9,738 nt of DNA, taken from contig JAAYYH010000231.1 of NCBI GenBank assembly GCA_012515495.1, forward strand, positions 1 to 9,738. The letters are read 5' to 3'. The notes below the pieces were generated by a model. The model saw only the letters and a list, made by a program, of their open reading frames with translations, did no database searches and was not told the origin of the DNA. Source of the DNA: Coriobacteriaceae bacterium (GTDB lineage: Bacteria; Actinomycetota; Coriobacteriia; Coriobacteriales; UBA8131). Shown piece by piece: positions 1-6,376 of the stretch (within the stretch, counting starts at the first letter, position 1; the number at the start of each line of letters is the position of its first letter). A program made the position numbers and the translations under genes.

Positions 1-1
1 G

Positions 2-991
2 GCTATACCGCAGATAGGATTCATTCATCGCGGTTTGGAGAAGCTGGTTCAGAAGAAGGATTTCATGCAGTTCGTTGCGGTTACCGAGCGCATCTGCGGC
101 ATTTGCGCGTTTGGACACAGTATGGGCTATTCGGAGACGATAGAGATACTGATGGGGTTGGAGATTCCAAAGCGGGCACAATATCTCAGAGTCATTTGGC
201 ATGAATTATCGAGGATCCACAGCCATCTTCTTTGGTTGGGACTACTGGCCGACGGCTTTGGTTATGAGAACCTGTTCATGCAGTGTTGGCGTCTGCGTGA
301 GAATATCCTTGGGATATTTGAGAAGACGACGGGTGGCCGCGTGATATTCTCAGCCTGCAATGTCGGCGGTGTCACGCAGGATATCGAGGACGGTGACCTC
401 AAAGGAATCGTTATTATCTTGGAAGGTATGCGCTCAGAATATCAGGAACTGTTGAGGACGTTCCTGTATGACAATTCGGTAAAGAACCGGCTTTCCGGCA
501 TAGGGTATATCTCGAAGCAGGACGCCGAGAGTCTGTGCCTTGCAGGTCCTTTCGCGCGCGCATCCGGTTTGGTAGAGGACTGTCGTTTGGACGGGTATGG
601 CGGCTATGGTGATCTTGCGGCCTTTGAGCCTGTCTTGTCTGAAGAAGGAGATGGCCACGCACGCTGTGAGGTCAGAGCTCGAGAAGTGTATCAATCCATG
701 GACATCATCGCTGAGATGATCTCGAAAATCCCTGATACACCTGTCTCCTTGCAGGTCAAAGGTCTGCCTGAGGCAGGAACAGCTGCTGTTCATCATGTTG
801 AACAGCCACGTGGTGAGAGCTTCTACTATGCTAAAGGCAATGGGACAAAATTCCTCAGCCGCTTCAGGATCCGCACACCAACATCACATAATATCGGCGG
901 AATGACAAAGATCCTGCAAGGGTGTGACTTAGCCGATGTGGCTTTGAACATTCTCACTATCGATCCGTGCATCAGTTGCACAGAAAGGTAA
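2..991 (+). CDS. echE: [NiFe] hydrogenase large (catalytic) subunit, group 4 Ech type; 5' end outside the window
   Basis: This is the catalytic subunit of a membrane-bound energy-converting hydrogenase. The family couples ferredoxin oxidation and proton reduction (or the reverse) to ion transport. The reading frame is open to the left edge. The complex-I/group-4 motif GFIHRGLEK is encoded at 17-43, so the TTG at 35 is an internal Leu codon and not the start; roughly 30 N-terminal residues are probably missing. Both nickel-binding motifs are present: ERICGIC (Cys codons at 95 and 104) and DPCISC (Cys codons at 968 and 977). Retaining all four cysteines separates it from the non-hydrogenase NuoD/49-kDa subunits. 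SRIHSHLLWLG, typical of this superfamily, is also visible. The protein ends three residues after the last cysteine (TER), so there is almost no C-terminal extension to cleave. A ferredoxin subunit follows 9 bp downstream, as in echEF order. The family call is firm; the exact subgroup (Ech versus another group 4) is inferred. Confidence 0.9.
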   Translation, partial: AIPQIGFIHRGLEKLVQKKDFMQFVAVTERICGICAFGHSMGYSETIEILMGLEIPKRAQYLRVIWHELSRIHSHLLWLGLLADGFGYENLFMQCWRLRENILGIFEKTTGGRVIFSACNVGGVTQDIEDGDLKGIVIILEGMRSEYQELLRTFLYDNSVKNRLSGIGYISKQDAESLCLAGPFARASGLVEDCRLDGYGGYGDLAAFEPVLSEEGDGHARCEVRAREVYQSMDIIAEMISKIPDTPVSLQVKGLPEAGTAAVHHVEQPRGESFYYAKGNGTKFLSRFRIRTPTSHNIGGMTKILQGCDLADVALNILTIDPCISCTER

Positions 992-1000
992 GGAAAGACA

Positions 1001-1459
1001 ATGGGGAGCTTTATGCTGACAAAGATGTCTTTCAGGAATCTGTTCAAAAAACCGGTTACGCGGATGTATCCGATTGAGGCACCGGTATACACCAGCAGAT
1101 CCAAGGGGCATGTAGTTAACGATATCCAAGAGTGTATACTGTGCGGGATATGTGAGAAACGTTGTCCAACCGGAGCGATAGTCGTTGATAAACCAGCAGA
1201 GACCTGGACCATCAATCCTTTTGCCTGTATCCAATGCATGTTCTGCGTCAGAGCTTGTCCAAAAAGCTGCCTGACTATGGAGCACGACTACACTCCGCCC
1301 AGCACCTCTATGTACACACATTCCGACAAGAAACCTGAGCTGACTGAACAGGAGATGGCCGAGAAGCTTGCGCGCGACAAAGAGAAAGCTGAACGTATCG
1401 CCGCAGCAAAAGCCGCGAAGCAGGCAAAGGATGAACAAGCAGAAAGTGGCGATGAATAG
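1001..1459 (+). CDS. echF: Ech-type hydrogenase ferredoxin subunit, two [4Fe-4S] clusters
   Basis: This small iron-sulfur subunit probably carries electrons between soluble ferredoxin and the hydrogenase core on the cytoplasmic face. Two classical CxxCxxCxxxCP motifs are seen: Cys45, 48, 51, 55 and Cys76, 79, 82, 86, each predicted to bind a [4Fe-4S] cluster. The N-terminal stretch FRNLFKKPVTRMYP resembles the start of EchF/NuoI-like subunits. After about residue 110 comes a tail very rich in Lys, Glu and Ala, ending acidic, which is probably helical or disordered and not part of the ferredoxin fold. ATG 1001 was chosen because AGGAAAG lies just upstream (991-997), overlapping the stop of the large-subunit gene; Met5 and Met9 are possible later starts. 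It is evidently the last hydrogenase gene of the operon in this window. Confidence 0.88.
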   Translation: MGSFMLTKMSFRNLFKKPVTRMYPIEAPVYTSRSKGHVVNDIQECILCGICEKRCPTGAIVVDKPAETWTINPFACIQCMFCVRACPKSCLTMEHDYTPPSTSMYTHSDKKPELTEQEMAEKLARDKEKAERIAAAKAAKQAKDEQAESGDE

Positions 1460-1461
1460 GG

Positions 1462-1480
1462 GTGTCTACCTCAGAGACAC
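1462..1480 (+). other. small hairpin after the hydrogenase genes
   Basis: GTGTCT (1462-1467) and AGACAC (1475-1480) form a perfect 6-bp stem with a 7-base loop, starting two bases after the echF stop codon. No run of T follows, so it is not a convincing intrinsic terminator. It may protect or mark the 3' end of the hydrogenase transcript. Confidence 0.3.
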
Positions 1481-1483
1481 GCG

Positions 1484-1525
1484 GGAATCACACGTGGAGT
1501 GACAGCGATAAGGTATACTGATTCC
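1484..1525 (+). promoter_or_regulatory. inverted repeat with a possible -10 element upstream of pgsA
   Basis: GGAATCA (1484-1490) is repeated inverted as TGATTCC (1519-1525), a perfect 7-bp match with a 28-base interval. TATACT at 1514-1519 is a fair -10 box and touches the right arm. No good -35 box is visible at the proper distance (CACGTG sits at 1491-1496). The arms could be an operator or an RNA stem in the leader of the phosphatidyltransferase gene. GCGGG (1481-1485) can also pair with CCCGC (1536-1540). All of this is pattern-level evidence only. Confidence 0.3.
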
Positions 1526-1550
1526 AATCTGTAAACCCGCTGCGTAAAGT

Positions 1551-2189
1551 ATGAGGACAGAATTGGACACCAAGGTCAGCCATAGGATATTCACGATACC
1601 CAACCTGCTCTCGCTCATACGTCTTATCTTGGTACCGGTGTTTTTTGTGCTCTTCGTAGTAGAGCATAACGATCTGTTGGCCTTCATCGTCTTCATGGTT
1701 GCTGCGGCAACCGACTGGATTGACGGGCTGGTAGCGCGAGCGACAAACAGCGTATCGCGTCTTGGGCAGATGATCGATCCACTTATCGATCGGGTTTTAA
1801 TCTTCGTAGGCGTGATCTCTGTATATCTAGTTGGTAGGGTCCCATTGTGGATTGTATTGATCTTGGTTCTTCGCGATGGGGTGATGCTTTTGCTGACCAT
1901 CCACATACGCAGGCGGTACAATCGCGATTTCAAGGTCATTTTCCTCGGAAAACTGACCACAGCGGTACTAATGACGGGGTTTTGTGGTTTGGTGCTATAT
2001 TGGCCGGTGATCGCAGGTGCAAGAATAATAGAATCTGATCTCCTGCCTGGCTGGGGGACGGCTGTTGCTCCCCTGGGAATCTGGTTTATCTATCTTGGCG
2101 TGATAATCTCGCTTATCACTGCGGGTATCTACCTTTATAAAGGAACTCGGGAAGATGATGGATTACAGAGGGAAAAGGCCGGAAAATGA
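1551..2189 (+). CDS. pgsA: CDP-alcohol phosphatidyltransferase, probably phosphatidylglycerophosphate synthase
   Basis: This integral membrane enzyme probably transfers the phosphatidyl group of CDP-diacylglycerol to glycerol-3-phosphate, the committed step to phosphatidylglycerol. The family signature DxxDGxxARx8GxxxDxxxD is complete: Asp55, Asp58, Gly59, Ala62, Arg63, Gly72, Asp76, Asp80. Hydrophobic segments lie near residues 22-37, 42-54, 82-95, 98-117, 135-156 and 172-195, and the tail is short and charged. The length of 212 residues fits PgsA. TIPNLLSLIRL before the first helix is typical of PgsA and related synthases. The start is uncertain: ATG 1551 has a poor ribosome site, while TTG 1563 has AGGACAG just upstream and would lose only four residues. 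The stop overlaps the next gene by 4 bp. A cardiolipin synthase-type or phosphatidylinositol-type acceptor cannot be excluded from sequence alone. Confidence 0.87.
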   Translation: MRTELDTKVSHRIFTIPNLLSLIRLILVPVFFVLFVVEHNDLLAFIVFMVAAATDWIDGLVARATNSVSRLGQMIDPLIDRVLIFVGVISVYLVGRVPLWIVLILVLRDGVMLLLTIHIRRRYNRDFKVIFLGKLTTAVLMTGFCGLVLYWPVIAGARIIESDLLPGWGTAVAPLGIWFIYLGVIISLITAGIYLYKGTREDDGLQREKAGK

Positions 2190-4492
2190 GCGATTCCAGC
2201 GGTAATCTCTATCCGAAAGGTAACCCGAATCGAGGCTCACATCATTCCGATGGAGGAAGATCATCGCGCTCCCATCGCTTAAATAATCGTTCTGATGATA
2301 GTATTTTTGGTCGACAGCGACCGGTTTCCAATCGCCGGTCATCATCGTCGACTCGAAGAAGAGACACTGATTCCAAACGATCGTCTTCTCTGGATGGAAA
2401 AGCCGAGACCGTCAACTCGGACTTGGCGAAAAGTAACTGGAAGACAGTACCTCGGCATTATAATTACCGCAAGCGACCAGTCAAAGCTGCGGCACTCGCT
2501 GAGGTGACCCCGCCGTCTGGACGGCGAAGTAGGGAAGATACGCAAAGAGCGCTGCAGAAGGTGAATGCCCAGGCAGAGCGCCGTGCGGGCAAGAAGCCAT
2601 CGAAACGATCACAGATCCTTGAAGTGCTCTCAGCGTTCATCGGATTATTTGATACACCGTTGAAACGCAGCATTGGACTAGCGGTTTTAGTGATCGCGCT
2701 GCTGATAACCGGTTTCAGCGTAGTGGACGGCATCGCCAATTTTGGCAAGGTCCATAATGCCGTTGCTGTTGCTGGAGTTGATCTGGGCAACCTATCAAAG
2801 GATCAGGCTGCTCAGAAACTGGAGCAGTACGTCAATCCGGTTATAACGGGTAAGCCTGTCGATCTTTTCGCTGATGATCAAGCGAAGCAAGACGGCGTGA
2901 ATGAAGAGACCCAAACAATCAAAGGCGGCGCCACAACGTATAGCGCTGATGATCAAGCGCAAGTGGGATCCCATTCATGGCGGTTATCGGCTGCTACTGT
3001 AGGTGCCTTCATCGATGGCGATCAACTGGTTGCGGAAGCGTACGGAGTCGGCAGGGGGGCGGATTTTCTACCTGGTCGTTTAGCAGCTACGTTCTTCGGT
3101 GTCGATTTGAACGGACGATTGACCTATGATGAGGCGCAGATAGAAGCTCTTGAGAAACTATTGACTAATTCGATAGGCACGCCGATGAGGAATGCCGATA
3201 TCGCTTTTACGGCTGGCAACTTCAATGTTGTTCAGGGTAATGACGGTTACAGCGTTGACCATCAAAGCTTCATCACTCTATTGGATCAGGCATTCCTCGG
3301 AGAGGAACGCAGCGTTGTCATCCCCATGGCTGCCGAGCCTATGGTCATCGACAGCGAGAAAGCGGCTGTGGCTGCTCAGCTGGCTCAAGAAGCGATTGAT
3401 TCCCCGATAGCCATGGTCTATGAAGACGGTGGAGAGTCATGGGAGCTGTCCAGCAATACATTGGGATCATGGATCTCCACCTCGATAATCGGTGAAGGTT
3501 CTGATGCAGGATTGGTACCACGAATCGACCCTCAAAAAGTCAAGGAAGGGATGGGCGCCATTATCGGTGATCTTAATCCCGGAATCCCCCCGATCAATGC
3601 TCGCTTCAAGGTCGTCGAGGGAGAGCTGACTATCATACCTGGAGAAGCGGGTACAGGAATCGATTTCAATAATGTGGCCGATGACCTCAATGGGATCTTG
3701 TTCGGTGATAGTAACGCAATCCGCAAGATCAGCCTCTCGATATCAACACTACAGCCAGAACTGACTACCGATATGGCACAGGCGATGAATATCGAAGACA
3801 AGATCGCCAGCTTCTCAACCGAATTCCCTTATGCCAGTAATGCGCGTATAACCAACATCCAATTAGTATCCGATCTGTTGAATAACTCTCTTATTGCTCC
3901 GGGTGAGGTGTGGTCATTCAACGAAACGGCGGGAGAGTGTACCGCGGATCGTGGTTTCCAGGAAGCTAAGGCCATTGTGGGAGATGAGTATGTCGATGAG
4001 ATCGGTGGTGGCATCTGTCAGGTCGCAACCACTATCTATGTCACAACTTTTAATGCTGGCTTCCCAATTATGGAGCGAACCAATCACTCCCAATATATCG
4101 CCTCATATCCCGACGGTCTCGACGCGGCAGTATCATGGCCGAATCTGGATTTCAAGTTCCAAAATGACACCCTTGACCCTTTGCTTCTGACCCTGGAATA
4201 CACCGACAGTTCAGTTACCGCTACACTTTGGGGTACCAATCCCGGTTATACCGTAGAGCTCGATAAGAGCGAATGGATGGAAGGAGATAGCTTCCAGACT
4301 CGTGAAGTGAAAAGTCCAGATTTGGCGGTAGGTGAGAAGAAGGTTAAGACCAAGGGCAAGAATGGTAAAGTGATCAAAGTAACTCGCTATGTCTACGATA
4401 AGAACGGTGAGTTGATCCGTGATGCTACATTCAGGTCAGCCTATGAACCAGTGGATGAGGTCGTCGAGATCGGTACGAAGAAACTCGAATAA
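2186..4492 (+). CDS. membrane-anchored VanW-family protein with peptidoglycan-binding-like domains and a G5-like C-terminus
   Basis: This is a 768-residue single-pass envelope protein of the YoaR/VanW type, whose biochemical role is not settled. Residues 1-160 are hydrophilic and strongly basic, rich in Ser, Arg and Lys, and predicted to be disordered and cytoplasmic. One membrane helix follows at about 163-185. Outside are two peptidoglycan-binding-4-like regions (about 195-385 and 390-525), then the VanW domain (about 540-675) with the hallmark GGGICQVATTIY at 607-618, including Cys611. The last 60 residues, ending in EVVEIGTKKLE, resemble a G5 domain, a wall-associated module. The ATG overlaps the pgsA stop (ATGA), so translation is probably coupled. 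An extra spacer near residues 229-259 is bounded by a 16-bp direct repeat. A vancomycin-resistance role should not be assumed: VanW homologues are common in sensitive bacteria. Confidence 0.87.
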   Translation: MSDSSGNLYPKGNPNRGSHHSDGGRSSRSHRLNNRSDDSIFGRQRPVSNRRSSSSTRRRDTDSKRSSSLDGKAETVNSDLAKSNWKTVPRHYNYRKRPVKAAALAEVTPPSGRRSREDTQRALQKVNAQAERRAGKKPSKRSQILEVLSAFIGLFDTPLKRSIGLAVLVIALLITGFSVVDGIANFGKVHNAVAVAGVDLGNLSKDQAAQKLEQYVNPVITGKPVDLFADDQAKQDGVNEETQTIKGGATTYSADDQAQVGSHSWRLSAATVGAFIDGDQLVAEAYGVGRGADFLPGRLAATFFGVDLNGRLTYDEAQIEALEKLLTNSIGTPMRNADIAFTAGNFNVVQGNDGYSVDHQSFITLLDQAFLGEERSVVIPMAAEPMVIDSEKAAVAAQLAQEAIDSPIAMVYEDGGESWELSSNTLGSWISTSIIGEGSDAGLVPRIDPQKVKEGMGAIIGDLNPGIPPINARFKVVEGELTIIPGEAGTGIDFNNVADDLNGILFGDSNAIRKISLSISTLQPELTTDMAQAMNIEDKIASFSTEFPYASNARITNIQLVSDLLNNSLIAPGEVWSFNETAGECTADRGFQEAKAIVGDEYVDEIGGGICQVATTIYVTTFNAGFPIMERTNHSQYIASYPDGLDAAVSWPNLDFKFQNDTLDPLLLTLEYTDSSVTATLWGTNPGYTVELDKSEWMEGDSFQTREVKSPDLAVGEKKVKTKGKNGKVIKVTRYVYDKNGELIRDATFRSAYEPVDEVVEIGTKKLE
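2869..2959 (+). repeat. in-frame 16-bp direct repeat, 75-bp period, inside the VanW-family gene
   Basis: CGCTGATGATCAAGCG occurs exactly at 2869-2884 and again at 2944-2959. The offset is 75 bp, exactly 25 codons, and both copies read ADDQA in the same frame (residues 229-233 and 254-258). The intervening stretch is polar and low in hydrophobics. It falls within the first peptidoglycan-binding-like region, where family members usually pass directly to a W-x-L segment (here WRL, 265-267). It could have arisen by local duplication, and loss by recombination would keep the frame. Confidence 0.75.
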
Positions 4493-4593
4493 GCGATAAT
4501 CTGATGCAACAGGATGGGGACCGCTCAAAGGCTGTATCGGTATCAAAATATGTTGAATAGGAAAAGCTGGCACCGAAAACGAGGAGGAAAAGC

Positions 4594-5952
4594 GTGAGTA
4601 TCGATAACAGCACTGGCATAATGAACGATAAGTGCTGGGAAGAGAAGTACTATCAGCCAGAGATCGAGAAAATGGGGCGAGAGGAGATTGATCGACTCCA
4701 GCTGCAGCGTCTCAAGGCTGTTGCAGAGCATTGTTACCGCAACATCCCATTCTATCGTCAGGCGTTTGATTCAGTTGGATTCAAACCAGAGATGATCGAG
4801 TCTCTGCATGATCTACAGAAGATGCCCTTTACGCTCAAACAGGATATGCGCGATGCTTATCCCTTTAAGCTGTTTGCTGTCGATGTCAGCAATGCTGCGC
4901 GCATCCATGCTTCATCAGGTACAACAGGCAGCGCAACGGTGGTTGGATACACCACGGCGGATCTTGAGAACTGGGGCGACTGTTTTGCTCGTGCTATAGC
5001 GCTTGTTGGTGGAGACGGTTCTTCGATTATGCAGGTAGCCTATGGCTACGGTTTGTTCACCGGTGGGTTGGGAGCGCATGAAGGCGGTATTCGCATCGGT
5101 GCGACCATCATCCCGATGTCGTCGGGAAACACCAAACGCCAGGTGCAGATGCTCAAAGATATGGGTAGTGACATCTTGGCCTGTACTCCTTCCTATGCGA
5201 TGCTGATTGCCGATACTGCTATCGAGATGGGCTTTGATCCAGCTAATGATTTCAAGGTATCTGCCGCAATCCTCGGTGCTGAACCCTGCTCGGAGGGTAT
5301 GCGGCAGGAAATCGAGCGCAAGTTGGGAGTAACCGTTGTCGATATCTATGGCCTCTCCGAGGTGATGGGTCCCGGTGTCTCCTGTGAATGCCGCTATCAG
5401 AACGGTCTGCATGTCGCCGAGGACCATTTCATCATTGAGATCGTCGATCCGGACACACTCGAGCCAGTCGCAGATGGCGAATGGGGTGAGGTGGTGTTCA
5501 CAACACTGACAAAGGAATGCTCGCCGTTGATACGTTATCGCACACGGGACATCTCACGCATCATTTTAGGAGAATGTGCCTGTGGTCGAACGCATCGTCG
5601 TATGGATCGCATCTCCGGTCGCAGTGACGATATGTTGATAGTCCGCGGAGTCAATGTCTTTCCGAGTCAGATCCAACAGGTAATCGCCGGTTTCTCCGAG
5701 GTGACATCGTATTATCAGATCATCCTTACCAGCAAGGGTCCATTGGACCAGGTGACACTGATGGTTGAGACCGTACCGGAATTCAGCTTCGATGAGGTTC
5801 GCAGAATAGAGGACCTGCAAAGACGCATTGTGGCAGAATTGAAAAGCAATCTGCAGATCAGTGTCGATGTCAAGATCGTCGAGCCGAAGTCGATAGAACG
5901 TAGCGAAGGAAAGGCTAAGCGTGTCATCGATCTGAGGAAGGCTGGTGAATAA
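4594..5952 (+). CDS. paaK: phenylacetate-CoA ligase family enzyme (AMP-forming)
   Basis: This adenylate-forming ligase would activate an aryl acid such as phenylacetate to its CoA thioester with ATP, in the cytoplasm. The family motifs appear in order: the phosphate loop SSGTTG (107-112) followed by TVVGYT; DIYGLSE (250-256); RYRTRD (314-319); the hinge region GRSDDMLIVRGVNVFP (342-357); and the C-terminal SEGK with the likely catalytic Lys440. Cysteine pairs at 264/266 and 328/330 could form a structural metal site, which is inference. The length of 452 residues is slightly above the usual 430-440. The GTG start is supported by a strong ribosome site, GAGGAGG, at 4581-4587. The next gene, an ACT-domain protein, overlaps or abuts the stop; this PaaK-ACT pairing is common in anaerobes and archaea, often beside indolepyruvate oxidoreductase genes, which are absent here. 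The substrate cannot be read from the sequence; phenylacetate, indoleacetate and hydroxyphenylacetate are all possible. Confidence 0.9.
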   Translation: MSIDNSTGIMNDKCWEEKYYQPEIEKMGREEIDRLQLQRLKAVAEHCYRNIPFYRQAFDSVGFKPEMIESLHDLQKMPFTLKQDMRDAYPFKLFAVDVSNAARIHASSGTTGSATVVGYTTADLENWGDCFARAIALVGGDGSSIMQVAYGYGLFTGGLGAHEGGIRIGATIIPMSSGNTKRQVQMLKDMGSDILACTPSYAMLIADTAIEMGFDPANDFKVSAAILGAEPCSEGMRQEIERKLGVTVVDIYGLSEVMGPGVSCECRYQNGLHVAEDHFIIEIVDPDTLEPVADGEWGEVVFTTLTKECSPLIRYRTRDISRIILGECACGRTHRRMDRISGRSDDMLIVRGVNVFPSQIQQVIAGFSEVTSYYQIILTSKGPLDQVTLMVETVPEFSFDEVRRIEDLQRRIVAELKSNLQISVDVKIVEPKSIERSEGKAKRVIDLRKAGE

Positions 5953-5953
5953 C

Positions 5954-6376
5954 ATGATCGATCAAGTAACCGTCTTTTTGGAGAACAAGAAAGGCAGACT
6001 GGCTGCCCTGTGCAGGGCATTGGGTGACGCAGGGGTATCGATGCACGCCATGACTGTTGCTGATACCACCGACTATGGGATTGTCAGGATAATCTCGGAT
6101 TCGCCTGACAAAGCTCGTGAGACGCTGATGGAAGCAGGCTTTAGAGTCACTTTAACCAAGGTCTTCGCGATTGCGGTCCCTAACAGGGCAGGTGCTTTGG
6201 CTGACTTGCTTGAGGCGCTTGACAGGGCAGAGGTCAATGTCGAATATGCCTATTGCTTCGCAATCGAGGGCGATATGGCTATCGATGTCTTGCGCATAGA
6301 AGGCGATTGCAACATCAAAGAGACGATAGAGGCAGCTGGATTTAGATTACTGGAGGCCCACGAGATCTATGCATAG
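5954..6376 (+). CDS. tandem ACT-domain protein, probable amino-acid sensor
   Basis: This small soluble protein consists of two ACT domains, modules that usually bind amino acids and regulate partner enzymes. The first runs from about IDQVTVFLENKKGRLAAL to residue 65, and the second from FAIAVPNRAGALADLLEAL to the end. Both contain the typical strand-turn-helix with a Gly after the first strand (KKGRL, NRAGAL). There is no catalytic domain, so a regulatory role is inferred, most simply on the aryl-CoA ligase encoded immediately upstream. ATG 5954 was chosen because homologues start right before the first ACT strand and GGTGA (5944-5948) is well placed. GTG 5945, which overlaps the previous stop, is an alternative that adds three residues. 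The 3' end overlaps the next gene by 8 bp. Confidence 0.82.
   Translation: MIDQVTVFLENKKGRLAALCRALGDAGVSMHAMTVADTTDYGIVRIISDSPDKARETLMEAGFRVTLTKVFAIAVPNRAGALADLLEALDRAEVNVEYAYCFAIEGDMAIDVLRIEGDCNIKETIEAAGFRLLEAHEIYA

Noticed and set aside
35..37. TTG at 35 as the start of the hydrogenase large subunit.
   Set aside because: The frame continues upstream to the window edge and encodes the conserved GFIHRGLEK motif across this codon, so the gene begins before the window.
434..1438. Several minus-strand open frames of 120-170 codons opposite the hydrogenase genes.
   Set aside because: They overlap clearly conserved plus-strand genes, show no family motifs and are explained as antisense shadows.
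1466..1960. Minus-strand 164-codon frame opposite the pgsA start.
   Set aside because: Low-complexity Ser/Thr/Arg composition typical of a shadow; the plus strand here encodes the complete CDP-alcohol phosphatidyltransferase signature.
2186..4492. VanW similarity read as a glycopeptide-resistance gene.
   Set aside because: No vanA/B/H/X/S/R-type genes are nearby, and VanW-domain proteins are widespread in non-resistant bacteria; the context fits a general envelope role.
4511..4524. AGGATGGGGACCGC resembles the conserved T-box antiterminator sequence (AGGGTGGNACCGCG).
   Set aside because: It has an extra base and a mismatch. The gap after the VanW gene is only about 100 bp, too short for a T-box stem I, and no terminator follows. 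Probably chance.
4915..5427. Minus-strand 170-codon frame inside the ligase gene.
   Set aside because: It is fully contained within the conserved PaaK-family coding sequence and has no recognisable domain or ribosome site.
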